Below are positions 32,135-43,258 of a stretch of 64,000 bases of DNA, in pieces. Position 1 is the first letter of the stretch. Each line of letters opens with the position of its first letter. Location of the stretch: contig JADNRY010000043.1 in assembly GCA_015501585.1 (NCBI GenBank), positions 124,001 through 188,000 on the forward strand, read 5' to 3'. The notes under the pieces are model-generated. The model saw only the letters and a list, made by a program, of their open reading frames with translations. It was not told where the DNA came from and ran no database searches. The translations under genes and the position numbers were made by a program. Origin of the DNA: Rhodocollybia butyracea (lineage: Eukaryota > Basidiomycota > Agaricomycetes > Agaricales > Omphalotaceae).

Positions 32135-34534
32135 ACGTCTGCCAGGCCTTGTGCCAAAACTATAAAAACTATTGCTCCCAAAAGAAGCAAAAGAACATTT
32201 GAACCTGCTGTAGCAATTGAATCTGAAGAAGACAAGACAGCTAGACTATTAGTTCAGAGACAAGCCAGAGATACAAGAGCATCTAGGAGAGCTCAAGAAT
32301 CTGTGTCTCAAAGTAGTCTACATTCAGGCTCACTTACTCCATCATCGAGAAATCCAAGTCCAGATAAGAAGTCTTTAACACCAATCCGAGACAGAGCTGT
32401 CTTAGAATTACAAGGTGTTACCCAAGAAAGAATAAAATCGAACTTGGAACTTCAGAGAAGACACACAGTTCCTGTGACTTCACCTGGTTCATTAATAACC
32501 CCACTACCGCCTTCACCTGGACTTACATCCAGACAGTTTGAAAAACTACCAGAATCTCGTACACTCCCTGGGAGTTTTGATAGTTATTACTCTGAAGAGG
32601 AAGAACAACCTTTTGAGGAATTACCATCCTTTGAAGAATTTGAGAACTTTGCCTCTACTCAACTCATCCCTGCTGATTCAGAGTCTGAGGAAGACAGAGA
32701 TCTACAGACAGTACTACAGACAGTACAACAAGTTGAAGAAGAGTCTGAAACACTCTTTGAACTTGGATTGAAGGAAGGAAATAAAACACCTCCTCCATTT
32801 GCATTCAGTTTTGGCCAAGCACTATCGCCAGGACTTTTGAATTTACCTTTGAACTCCCAGCAAACACTCCCCCCACCTCCTGCAACTTCATTTCCCATCA
32901 TGTCTACTACCATGCCTAGACCTGGTTCGAGGGACGCTCCAAGGCTTACCTCTGAAGGAACTGATGACCCAATGAAAGTGCGGAGATATTTTGATGACTT
33001 AGATAATTTATTCAGTGATTGTAGTATCACTAATGAAGCAGACAAGAAGAAATGGTCAGTAAGGTACCCGGATGAGCAAGTTTCTTGGGAATGGAAAGCC
33101 ATGACTGAGTTTACTACTCCGGGTACATCATTTAGTGACTTCAAGAGAGCAGTTCTAAGTAGCTACCCAGGAGCTACTGATGAAGAAAGAGGCACTATAC
33201 GAGAATTGAACCGTTTATTCAAGAAGTACAAAAACATTGATAGTACAGATTTAGATGAATACATGGCTTTGGTTAGGAGATTCCGAGCGATAAAACTTGA
33301 GCTCAATCCTCTTCCTGTAGCTAATGCAGCAGTACAAACGGAACCGTTGGTAACAAACCGTGAACTTGTAGAAAAATTCACAATGGCTCTAGAACCAAGT
33401 TTCCAAAGTGCTATTTTTGCATCGCTACACATCAAAGGCAAAACGAGACAGGTACCAGCAGGTCAGAAAGTACGGCCTGAGGATATGTATGACATTGATG
33501 ATGTCATTTCACAAGGAGAAGCTATTGTAAGAGGTACAATGCCAGTAACAAATCCCATGGCATCTGTAGCAACTCGAACAAGTGCTAGTTATGCTGCTCC
33601 TGTACAAGTCAAGCAAGAGCAACTTCAGCAACAGATCAATGATATGATTTCCGAGAAATTGGCAGTGTTGATGGACACTATCAAAATTTCTCAAGATCAA
33701 CTTAGACAAGAAAATTCTAAGTACATGAATGATCTCATGAGAACATTCCAGCAGAACAATGTTAGTAGAAGTGTACCTCAGGGGTATACATCTCATCAAG
33801 TTCCTGAAGTAAATAATGTAAAGTTCAATAATATGGATAATAGGACTCCATATGAGTGGCAAGGCAATAACAGCAAAGTAGTATGTTACTTCTGCAGTGA
33901 AGAAGGGCATGTTGCTGGTGATTGTCAACACAGACAAGACTTACTAGAACTAGGAAGAATTGTACTTGTGAATGGAAGAGCTAGATTACCTGGCAACTAT
34001 CCTATTCCAAGGCAACCAGTTGGAGCAATCTCAGAAAAGGACAGAATAGACTATTATTATGCCGAGAAAGAGAAGAGAGAGAAAGAAGGTATGAGAAATG
34101 TGCATTTAGTACAGAGTACTCCAGGGAATATTCCTGGAATGATCAACACTGCTACTATGTCCACATACTTGAGTAATCAGTTGAGTGAGAAAGATTTAAG
34201 AATTGCCAACTTGGAAAGAGAGTTGCAGTCTGCAGGTAGTGCACCATCACAGATGATGTACCAAATGCCTGGACACATGAACCAGTTCATGCAACAACCT
34301 TTCTCAGTACCGCAAATGCAGAGTTCATTTTCGCAAGTTGGATGGAATCCAACTGGTCACGTGAATATGACTTCTACACCAATTCCAGCTCCTCAGATGA
34401 TGAACTCAATGTATCACAATCAGGGGTATAATAATAATATGAGTATGCCTATGCAACAGCAAGTTGCGCCTACATTGGCTGAGCTAGAAGCATTTGTGCA
34501 GACTCGAAGACAGAAAGAAGAGGCGGAAAAATGA
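32135..34534 (+). CDS. gag: E2 gag, nucleocapsid precursor, no ATG start
   Basis: The frame is open from a TGA at 32132-32134 to the stop at 34532-34534. Its first ATG is only at 32900, leaving about 255 coding-like codons upstream without ATG. The very first codon is ACG (32135), so a near-cognate start, a lost ATG or a spliced leader are all possible. Domains: basic N-terminus (PKRSKRTFEP), proline/acidic region, capsid-like core (KVRRYFDDLDNLF, VSWEWKAMTEF), basic region, and one canonical CCHC knuckle CYFCSEEGHVAGDC near 33884. A Met/Gln-rich tail follows. Gag forms the particle and binds RNA. Its stop overlaps the ATG of the protease frame as ATGA. Confidence 0.85.
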   Translation, partial: TSARPCAKTIKTIAPKRSKRTFEPAVAIESEEDKTARLLVQRQARDTRASRRAQESVSQSSLHSGSLTPSSRNPSPDKKSLTPIRDRAVLELQGVTQERIKSNLELQRRHTVPVTSPGSLITPLPPSPGLTSRQFEKLPESRTLPGSFDSYYSEEEEQPFEELPSFEEFENFASTQLIPADSESEEDRDLQTVLQTVQQVEEESETLFELGLKEGNKTPPPFAFSFGQALSPGLLNLPLNSQQTLPPPPATSFPIMSTTMPRPGSRDAPRLTSEGTDDPMKVRRYFDDLDNLFSDCSITNEADKKKWSVRYPDEQVSWEWKAMTEFTTPGTSFSDFKRAVLSSYPGATDEERGTIRELNRLFKKYKNIDSTDLDEYMALVRRFRAIKLELNPLPVANAAVQTEPLVTNRELVEKFTMALEPSFQSAIFASLHIKGKTRQVPAGQKVRPEDMYDIDDVISQGEAIVRGTMPVTNPMASVATRTSASYAAPVQVKQEQLQQQINDMISEKLAVLMDTIKISQDQLRQENSKYMNDLMRTFQQNNVSRSVPQGYTSHQVPEVNNVKFNNMDNRTPYEWQGNNSKVVCYFCSEEGHVAGDCQHRQDLLELGRIVLVNGRARLPGNYPIPRQPVGAISEKDRIDYYYAEKEKREKEGMRNVHLVQSTPGNIPGMINTATMSTYLSNQLSEKDLRIANLERELQSAGSAPSQMMYQMPGHMNQFMQQPFSVPQMQSSFSQVGWNPTGHVNMTSTPIPAPQMMNSMYHNQGYNNNMSMPMQQQVAPTLAELEAFVQTRRQKEEAEK

Positions 34535-35709
34535 GGCGTTCAATGATTGGGACTCCTACTAATGTAAGTAGGAAGGCTGCACCAATGTCCCCTGAGAACA
34601 GACCTAATCAAGCAGCTAAGGTGAATAATGACATGAATTGGAGAACAAGAGAAAAAGTGGAATTCAAAGATATTGGATTTGATGAAGGAGTTGTACCTGA
34701 AAATCCATTTCTTAATGTTAGAGATGTATCAGAACTACCAATAAAAGGTGTATCAAGTAAAGAAAATCTAAGAAAAGAGGGACCAGCAGACTTGGATAAG
34801 TCAGAAAATGGTCCATTGTATAGCTTTGTTGCGCCAGTACAGAAACTGGGCACAGTCAATGAGTTAGTGAACAAAATACTTGATAGTGATATCTCTGTCA
34901 AGGCCAGTGACTTGTTGTCTGCAGCCAAACCTGTGAGAGAAGAATTGAAATTTAGAGTCACGCAACAAAGAGTGAACTCAGGAAATCAAGCAAAGTCAAC
35001 ACAAGTCAGAGCTCAACTGGAAACAGTGGAACTCAAGAGTGATGCTATAGATGTGCATTCACTTCCTAATGTGACTTGGCAGAAGAAAACTGAAATGACA
35101 AATAGTGGTGAACAAGTCTCAGCATTTGTAGTTGGAGATGTTGTACTACAATACCTAGAGACATTGGCCCCTGATGAAACACCTAAACAAGTTGTGGTAG
35201 CCAAAGACTCACAAAGTTTGAGATCAATCTATCCCCTCTTGAATGGAAGAATACATGTTGAGTGTTTAATAGATTCAGGATCACAGATTGTCTCTGTATC
35301 GCAGGACAAAGCTGAAAAGTCAGGTTTGATCTGGAATCCAGATATAGTAATTTACATGCAAAGTGCAAATAAAGCCTTAGAAAAATCATTGGGACTTGCA
35401 AGAAATGTACCGTTCATATTTGGAGACATGACAGTGCTACTACAAGTGCATGTGATCAAAGAACCTGCCTATGACTTGTTATTAGGGAGACCATTTGACA
35501 CACTGTTACAGACTCAAATACAGAACTTTACAGATGGTAGACAGACCGTCACTCTGACTGAACCAATGACAAACAGAAGGTTGACTATACCAACTTTTGC
35601 TAGAGGTACCGCAGCCATTTTGGCAAACTCATCTAAGTTGGAGCAGCCCACAGAAAATGTAACCCCTAAACCAGTAGCACAGGGTTTTCTAATAACCTCG
35701 AGGAATTGA
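34531..35709 (+). CDS. E2 aspartic protease reading frame
   Basis: ATG at 34531 overlaps the gag stop by the tetranucleotide ATGA, which suggests stop-and-restart translation. The 392-residue product has a long charged N-terminal part and a retropepsin-like segment with CLIDSGSQIVSVS (catalytic Asp in DSG near 35272) and the later flap/ILG-equivalent region AYDLLLGRPFDTL. It processes the Gag and Pol polyproteins. The frame ends at 35709, just after a GGGTTTT heptamer at 35682-35688 that would allow a -1 shift into pol. Confidence 0.85.
   Translation: MRRSMIGTPTNVSRKAAPMSPENRPNQAAKVNNDMNWRTREKVEFKDIGFDEGVVPENPFLNVRDVSELPIKGVSSKENLRKEGPADLDKSENGPLYSFVAPVQKLGTVNELVNKILDSDISVKASDLLSAAKPVREELKFRVTQQRVNSGNQAKSTQVRAQLETVELKSDAIDVHSLPNVTWQKKTEMTNSGEQVSAFVVGDVVLQYLETLAPDETPKQVVVAKDSQSLRSIYPLLNGRIHVECLIDSGSQIVSVSQDKAEKSGLIWNPDIVIYMQSANKALEKSLGLARNVPFIFGDMTVLLQVHVIKEPAYDLLLGRPFDTLLQTQIQNFTDGRQTVTLTEPMTNRRLTIPTFARGTAAILANSSKLEQPTENVTPKPVAQGFLITSRN
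35682..35688 (+). promoter_or_regulatory. Candidate -1 frameshift heptamer (G GGT TTT)
   Basis: In the protease frame the bases read CAG GGT TTT, fitting the X XXY YYZ slippery consensus. A -1 slip enters exactly the frame (FSNNLEELIRKDQGE) that continues as pol, 21 bases before the protease stop. I did not find a convincing downstream stem by eye. Confidence 0.45.
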
Positions 35710-35909
35710 TTAGAAAAGATCAAGGAGAGGTTGCAGTGCTACTTCATGTAGACAAAGAAGGAGAAGTCTTGATAGACAGTTACTGTCTACCTGACAAAAA
35801 GAAAAAGTTTACCAAAAATGGACTTAGAAATGCATATCTACTGGCATCCTTGAATGCTTCTGCACATGATAAGGGGGCTCATTATTCACTGTCTTCTTAC
35901 CTCTCTGAT
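35683..35909 (+). pseudogene. pol: E2 pol, 5' segment before the first insert
   Basis: Open in the -1 frame relative to protease (LEELIRKDQGEVAVLLHVDKEG...). It covers the protease-RT linker. It is cut at about 35909 (tct gat) by the 4.6-kb Helentron-like insert, and the next codons of the gene are found at 40512. Confidence 0.82.
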
Positions 35910-38900
35910 CCTTAATGCTGCTGCGCAGCAATCCCCGACTTAGTGGTGAAATGCCCAAGCAACAACTATGTACAGTTATATGTACTTTAACACTCCCACT
36001 GATTCCTGGAACAGCTTCTCCATCACAACGGTACCAGTGCTCAATAGCAAAACAACAAACAATCTTCAATCGAGCAATCAGAGCCACTGGAGCCAGCAGC
36101 AGCACAGCAGCAAAAAAAAACAGTTCCAACAGGCAAACAGCTCCACCAGCCATAGCGAGCAAGCGCAGTGCTCTAGCAACAATAAAGAGTGAGCAAACAA
36201 GCAATCAATCGGGCGCCAGGATGACAACAAGCAAGCAAGCAAACGGGCACAAACAAACGGGTACAAACAAGCAATCGTCCGGGCGAGCAACAGATACAGC
36301 GGGTACGGTAGCGGATATGGTGGATAAGTGCACAACGGGGCGAGCCCAGCACGGGGCGCATCAGCAGTTTCACAACCCCGTGGGAGGGTGTGGCTCTACA
36401 ACGCCCACACCCTCCCATAACCCACAAAGGGTGGTGTGGCTACAAGGGGCATGCATTGACCTCCCATATCTCCCACACTCAACTTACGCTTAACCCACGC
36501 GCGGTCCACACCCAATCCACACCTGACCCATAACCTACCCATGCAAGACTATCATCCCAATGACGCCCTTTGAACATCAATTCACATAATAAAAAGAGTA
36601 AACAGATATATTTTCAATGGTCACAATGCTACATACAATACTAGAAGTACTAAACTGATACACATCGAGAGGAATTCAACAAAACAACTTTAAACTACCA
36701 AATACTAGTAGACAACTCATTACTTACATGTACATGGACCGAACCGATGATTATTTGCCGCAAGCCTCCCATCAGTGAGACCAGCATGTAGGCAGGCGTC
36801 TTCCCGTCGAGCTGAGTCGAGCTGCCGTTGCATAAGCTAGCGAGGAGACTCATCGGTGAAGAGAAATGGTATGGTTAAGGCGATTCATACCACTGGGACC
36901 TTGGAGCGGAGGATTAGGTAGAGCCGGTTACCAGTAGGCTGCAGGATGCTAACACAGATGCACATTCCGTGATTCCTGAACGGTTGTTGAGCGCTATACA
37001 GAGATTAAAGTTAATGTGAAAACTTACTTGTGATACATGCATTATCTTCGAAACGACTCCAGAGGCTGCAACAAGACATCAGTTTGAAAGCAGAGTAAGT
37101 CGATTGCTGCCACGTACTTGAAAACTCGGAAGACTGAGTGAAAACTACTTATTAGAGTAATAAAGGTAAGCCGTAACTAAAGGAAACAAGTAAATGATGA
37201 ACTGACGATTGCCAAATAACTATATCATCTGAATACCTCCGCTCGACGCTAACCAGATTTTTCAATCTCAAATTTGCGGCAAGAGACTCAACGTGACAAG
37301 GAATTAGTCGATTGGCGAAAAGAGAAAAGCGACAGGTTCTGTTGACGTTGATACATGATTCGTTTGAAGCTGTATACTTCTTAAGTTATAAGCCTAGTAG
37401 TGACGTGTTCTTTGAGTGTCTTGGTGAATTATTACTTGTTCGGTTGGAGCAGTCATCATTTGATTGCTCAAGTTCACATTTTATTGAGCCTTGACTCGCA
37501 GATGCTGCCTTAGGTATGTACCTTGAATTTACAAGCCTACACATACTTCAAACTTGTGTTTGCTAGGGCTCCAAAGTCCAATTTTGATTCGGATATCTTA
37601 CAATTGGGCCGTAGCCTATAGAGGAAACTTGAATGATGTGGGTGGGTGTAGAACTTGTAGGGTGTGGAAGTTCTGTGGAATCGATGTGGGACAAAAATGC
37701 TCCACACCTCCCATACCTCCTATGTGTTGTATTTTGCCGATCGGATATGATACAACTCCGGTTGTACTTACTAATCATTATTCATCCGGTTAGTGATACC
37801 TCGTATGTACCGGAATCCCTTAGTAATATCTACTACTGTACACAGTATATAAGGCCTTCTCTGAAGCCAGTATCTATAGTCTTCAATCCAGTTCTCTTCT
37901 ATCTCTCAAGCATCACGGCTTATTCAGTTCCCTGCGCCGAGTATTTACAACACTATGCCCCCTACAGGGTTGTGAAATTGCTGATGCGGTAACATGCAAC
38001 GAGCACAGTTACAATAGGAATCGAGGTAATGGTGCTCAGATACAGAGGGCATCAAGTCTCGTAGTCTGTTGAAGCATGCGGGATCATCGACACTCATAGC
38101 AGAGCAAATTATAATTTACTCTACCTATGGAGTATATAATTAGGCTATCTACGGAAGTGGCGAGTAACTGCCAACAACTACTACAGAGTACTTACATGTA
38201 CTCTAACAAAAAAAAACACATAAATATATGGGGCTGGGTAATTAGCACCAGTAAAACTGTTTATTCACACTTGCTTGTCAATACTTATTGTTTTTGGCCA
38301 CTCAAGCGCTTACTATCCCTCAGTGTGACCACATTAAGTACACAAAGTTTCTTCATAAGTTATAAGTTACTACAACACATACGGTAGTACTTTTTACTTG
38401 TGCAGCAACAGTGAGGCATTTGAAACAAGATATAAGTGCCACAAGTATCATAATAAGTACCTGTCAAGGGTAGGAAAATCAAGTTACTTAAAAGTTACTT
38501 GATTATATTGAAAAGTACATCAAAGTACAAGTTACTTTGTCATCCACTGTCCAGAATCCATTCATCCTTGCTCTGAAATTCCAATAGACATGGACATTTT
38601 CAACTTGTTTTCAACACCATTTAAGCAAGAGAAGAGCAAGAATTGACTTCAATACATCCAAGTCTCATGATACTTACCCTTTGACCAAGAGGACCTGAAG
38701 ATATCAAACACAAAACCATGAGTCCATGGCAGTTGACTTTAATAACCTCAAGAAGACCAGGTACTGATTTGAAGGCCCACTTGTGGGCTGGTATAGAGTT
38801 GCCAGCAGTATGAGTTGCTTCAAAAGAAGATATTCAAGACATTTGACCCATTGTTCAAGTTCAGTGACTATGAACAACCAACAAAGTGTCCTAGTAACAG

Positions 38901-40511
38901 CCTCATCCAACGCTGTCCCCCATCTTCTGAGTTGCTTTCAGTGACCCCGTGCCAGCATAGCATCACATTGTGATTTGTGAATAAACTTAGCCATCAAGAC
39001 AAACCAAAGACTACCCTCATCCAGTAGAAATGAGCCACTATAGATAAAAGTATTAAGTAAGCCTCCGAGTCTGAAGGGTAGTCAAGAAGTCAATTCAGCT
39101 GGTGAATTGTGAGTCTGTAACTAGAACTCACACCCTTCCAACCTTACCTTCAACATTACCAACTCGAATCATACTGTCTGTGTACTAGATTGAGAAGCTA
39201 GACCACGTCAAGTGAGCCGCCATAAGCAATTCATACACAAGGTGCGGCCACCAATTTTACTTGAGGCTATTTCTAGGATTTCCTCATGTCCTGAGTCTAA
39301 GTAATTCAAAGGTTGGTGAGTAAGTATAGCCACTGAGTCACTGCAGGATGTGAATCAACAGTCAGTTGTATTGAGACCGAGAAGGGTCTGCTCTCTTAAG
39401 TAATGATCCGCGATGCCTTGACCCCAGAAGTATGTCGTTCGTGATATAAGCGTGACTTATGAGAGTAAATACTTCGAGAATCGACCTGTATAACTTTGGT
39501 ATCTCTCCCTTGTTCTTTGCTTGACTAGGATCCACTACGGTACCACGAGGTCAAGCATTTGGCGGTTCTCTGCCACGCACAATCGCGTACAATCACAGGT
39601 TGCCAATTGCCACCTTGGGGTGGACGCTGTTTTTGGTGTCAACCTCCAGACTACATCCTTGTCTGAAGTTGTTATCCAGCAAAATCATAGGGTAAAATCA
39701 TAGGTCGCTGCCCCATTTCAACCTTTAAACGCTGGTGCTTCATCTGGTTTACCTTTACCATACGCTCTCACTAATGAGTCCATTAATCAAGTTGTGCCAG
39801 AACCCAAGAGAATTACTAGTACCCGGCTTTTTTCGTTGCTCAGTTTTCTTCTGTACAACCCCGTGTCTAACCTTTTCATTGTTTCTGCAGTGGTTTAGTC
39901 TCCCGGCGGTGCTGGTGCTGCTTCACCTCATCAAAGTATTTGTTTGAATTCATTTACGGTAAGTATGAGGACTATACTAACATTCTTTGCTTTCGCCAGA
40001 TCCCATTTCCCAGTGACACGGTCTTAATAGCAATTAAGTGTTCCACCTTGTCCCTCCCTCCTCCAGGCTGGCCGCCGGGACGGCGATTCATCAGAATTGA
40101 CTGAATCAACCATTGATCCTTGATCCTGAATTGATTTGAACCTGCCCATTCAGACTATAATGTTTAATCCCATGGAAGTGTCGACTAGTCACCAAGCACC
40201 TAACAAGCAGCCAAGGAAGTTGAAGTCCAAGTAGAGGGTAAGGCTCCCGGGACCCTGGTACCCTGGTGAAACCCAAGCATCGTGAAAGCACATGCTGTGG
40301 CGTCTCATGAGCACCACAGGCACGGCATGTATAGGAAGGAACTCAAGCCGATGACCGTATCAAATCGGGGTCAGAAGACTTGCCAAATGGATGAGCCGGC
40401 ATGGCGGCTTAACATCAGGTGGGAAAGAAATACCTGATCTGGCGGTTTTGGAAGAATCCAACACTCATTTGACACCTACAAGACCCTCCCTTCCCTTCGG
40501 TCAGAGTCGGG
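35910..40511 (-). mobile_element. Helentron/Helitron2-like non-autonomous insert
   Basis: A 4.6-kb insert in E2 pol; removing it rejoins the codons in frame, with only GAT shared at both edges (35907-35909, 40512-40514). Read on the minus strand the 5' end begins ATCCCCGACTCTGACC. The 3' end has the inverted copy AGTCGGGGAT followed by the hairpin TGCTGCGCAGCA (35919-35930) and a short tail. An inverted repeat next to a 3' subterminal hairpin is the layout described for Helitron2/Helentron elements. I see no Rep-helicase gene. Inside are an inverted-repeat element (36357-37988), exon-like plus-strand pieces at about 39700-39960, and otherwise no supported gene. A 34-bp copy of the 3' end lies at 61393-61426, and a relative of the 5' end near 59745-59775. 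Confidence 0.6.
36357..37988. mobile_element. Inverted-repeat element inside the Helentron-like insert
   Basis: The two ends are CGCATCAGCAGTTTCACAAC (left) and, read inward from the right, CGCATCAGCAATTTCACAAC, giving about 22 bp of terminal inverted repeat over 1632 bp. Subterminal CCACACCCTCCCAT-like words occur near both ends. I find no clear target duplication and no transposase. The interior 36600-37550 contains no frame I can identify. Confidence 0.6.
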
Positions 40512-40651
40512 GATATTTATTCTGTGAAAGCAAAAATTCCAGAACCTAATTTAAGTGCTAGCACAGTGGAAGTTGTGCATGCCCAGAATTTGAAATTGGC
40601 TAAATTATTTGATGTGAAAAGAACGAAAAATCCCATAGGGATACCAAAAAC
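40512..40651 (+). pseudogene. pol: E2 pol, middle segment between the two inserts
   Basis: 140 bp of uninterrupted coding (IYSVKAKIPEPNLSAS..., ending GIPK). It starts in frame with the codon left at 35909 and ends in the AAAC target duplication of the CMC element, after which pol resumes at 50637. It proves that the two inserts are independent events. Confidence 0.85.
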
Positions 40652-40671
40652 CACTACGGGAAGGAAAAACA

Positions 40672-41200
40672 ATTGATTTGATTGTCCAAAACACAATCTA
40701 AATGATTGTCTTGCACTCATATTGATTGTCTGAACCATTCTTACTGATTGTCCAGTTTAATCAAAGAGATTGTCTTATACCTTTATATTGATTGTTTGAA
40801 CCAATCTTAATGATTGTCCAGTCTACTCAAAAGGATTGTCTTATACCTTTATCTTGATTGTTTGAACCAATCTTAATGATTGTCGAAATCACTCTTATAG
40901 GTTGTCTGAACTACTTTCAATGATTGTCCTAGCCTTTCAATATGATAGTCTGAAGCACTCTATATAGCAGTTCTACACTATCTAAATGATTGTAAAAAAC
41001 ACTCTAAATGATAGCATGAAACACTCAAATTGACTGTTTAGGACACTCAAAATGATTGTTTTTGGAAATGGGTCACAGTGTCTTGAGACAATCATTTGGA
41101 TTGTTCAGCAATCACAGTGAGTGTTTGAAACAATCATTTGAACTGCCTTGGGCAATCATCTTGACTGTATACAACAATCACTTGGAGTGTCTTACACAAT
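40672..41200. repeat. Left subterminal repeats of the CMC element
   Basis: About 13 copies of an ATGATTGTC-like word (ATTGATTGTCTGAACC, AATGATTGTCCAG and variants) spaced 20-50 bp apart, mostly in one orientation, then complementary GACAATCA forms. Dense subterminal repeats are typical transposase-binding regions in CACTA-type elements. Confidence 0.8.
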
Positions 41201-43250
41201 GGTTTTCAACTGCTTCTGAAGGGTCTTGCAAAGTAATAAAGGGATATTTACAAATTACTACATGTCAACCACTACTACGTATCCCCAATTCCCTCTAAGC
41301 AAAGTTTCTTTGGTGTTACGCCAAAATACTTACCAGTGCAGCGAATGTTTGTCCTCAATTGAGTAACAATTGGTCAAAGAAAAATGGGATATATAACGAC
41401 TTACTCGATGTTTCGGTTCCCTGTAGGTAGTGAAAAAAGTTTACGTTATTCTATGTACTACAGGTAGAAACAGTGACGTTGTCAGTGGTCAGACCCTAGA
41501 CCACTAAATCAGTATAGAAGAACCGTGGATGAGAAGCGTGAAGTACTTACTGCTGAACGAGCACTTGCGCAACAATGATTGTCGGTCAGGCCTCAAAGGG
41601 GTAAATCATTGGCAACGAATGCGTGAGAAGCGCAACTTACGCCTGGGCTCACCGCACATTACTTGCCGTGGCATTTCCCTGCCTGTCACGCATAGAGGCT
41701 GGAGTTGAGCTGGGGGACCAGGGGCGACTGTTGGGACTCGAGCGGCTGGCACTATGTCAAGACAATCCAACCGCGAGCAAGTTTGCCAGAGGAACAAAAG
41801 AGACAGGGGAGCAAGAGAAGGGAGAGGAAGAGGATGTGAAGCGGGCGGGCGTGCACAACTGCGGGGTTTGAGGGCGAGCAATGTTCTGACCACGCAGCTG
41901 ATGTCAACGGTGGGTCCCTTGCCGAACGGACATCGCGGTTAGTTAAAGCTGCAATGTAAAAGAGAGATATGGGGAACTTACTCAAAAATCTGGTCGATGC
42001 ATCACACTATGGTGGCTCGGTATTAAAAGGAACAATTACGCTGGCCTAGGTACATATGCCGTGGATCGAGGGGATGACACCAAGCTGCGTTTGAGGGCTG
42101 CGGTCCTGTACCGTCAACGCTTTATATGAATACGAATATTCCCTCCGTTCGGTTATCGCGTAGAAGCTTGAGCAGAAGTGACGGTGACGTTCCGAGAAAG
42201 GTAGTCAGCGTAATAATATCCATGGCGTCTAAACGAAAAAACTCACCTCCAAGCAACTCAACAGGATTAATACCCCAAATGGCCCTCTCGCCAATGGCTT
42301 CAATCTTGGACTCGTAGTGCGACACAACGATGGGAACTACATGTTTGTTGTAGGTAATTTTGACAAGAAGACGGCGCCCAAGAGGACGTCAAAGAGAGCT
42401 GAGCATTATGGCAAAATTTCGGGCTGTAAAGTCGAAGTCGTGTGATGAGACGGAGGAGATGAGTTCTATCATAGCATTAGACAACGTATTTCTGATATTA
42501 ATACATGCAGACGTACCTTTGATCAACGCCAATGCCGACAAATTCTTTGGTGCAAGTATCTCTAAACCTTGTACTTTTTGGTTGGACGTGTATGTGAAGC
42601 ACCGCATGGACACTTGAATAATAGTAAATATCCAACTATAACTTTAACAGGAGGCTTCGTCCAGGAACGGCGTGATTATAGACAAGAGGACATGATCGTA
42701 GTTGAAGAAGAGCCATAGTTACGTTGTGACGTGGCAACGTTGAAAATTGATGTGGCTGTGCTATTGCGCGGCCCGCGGCCCAGGAGCGTAGCGTTACTGA
42801 TACGGTATTTCATCGGTCTAGTGGCTCTTCTTCAGATATTACAGTATATACGAAAGAATTCTCTGGGACCGTTGATAGATAAGAATTTACTGACAGTACC
42901 GCCTGTCGACGCGTCGACGCGTTGGTAATATTGAGCTGACTCCGCTGAGCGCTTGGCGAAAATAGAGTCACGTTTCTTCAAGTCGGTTTGTTTTTCGTTT
43001 CGTTTTCTCTTCCTCAGCCTGCCTTTCCGCCGTTTCAATGCTCAAGAATGTTTGGAATGAAGCACTGGTTATCAAAGCTAGGGCCATCCACAGAACCAAA
43101 ACATAACCGCAGAAAATTACCAAGTCTTCAAGTTATAGTTCAAATCTTCGGAGACTCAACAGCCTGTTTCCTGCAATGTCTTCAACAACAGACAAGTTTT
43201 CAAGATGTATCAAGTTTCTTTGTTTCGGCAAGATTTCTCAAGCGATGGAC
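41201..43250. other. CMC interior, exon-like minus-strand pieces
   Basis: No gene is established. On the minus strand around 42228-42330 a coding-like stretch reads VPIVVSHYESKIEAIGERA and WGINPVELLG before a GTGAGT donor, with an in-frame lead-in back to about 42400. Other candidate exons (near 42530-42610 and 42060-42170) cannot be joined without a stop. I do not recognise the family; it may be a captured, decaying host gene. Confidence 0.35.
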
Positions 43251-43258
43251 ATACAAGC

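Noticed and set aside
36357..37988. Assigning the inverted-repeat element to hAT or Mutator
   Set aside because: No 8- or 9-bp duplication could be found at its ends, so the superfamily is left open.
40512..40651. Treating 35910-50632 as one single insertion in E2
   Set aside because: 140 bp of in-frame pol lies between two independently bounded inserts with different ends and target repeats.
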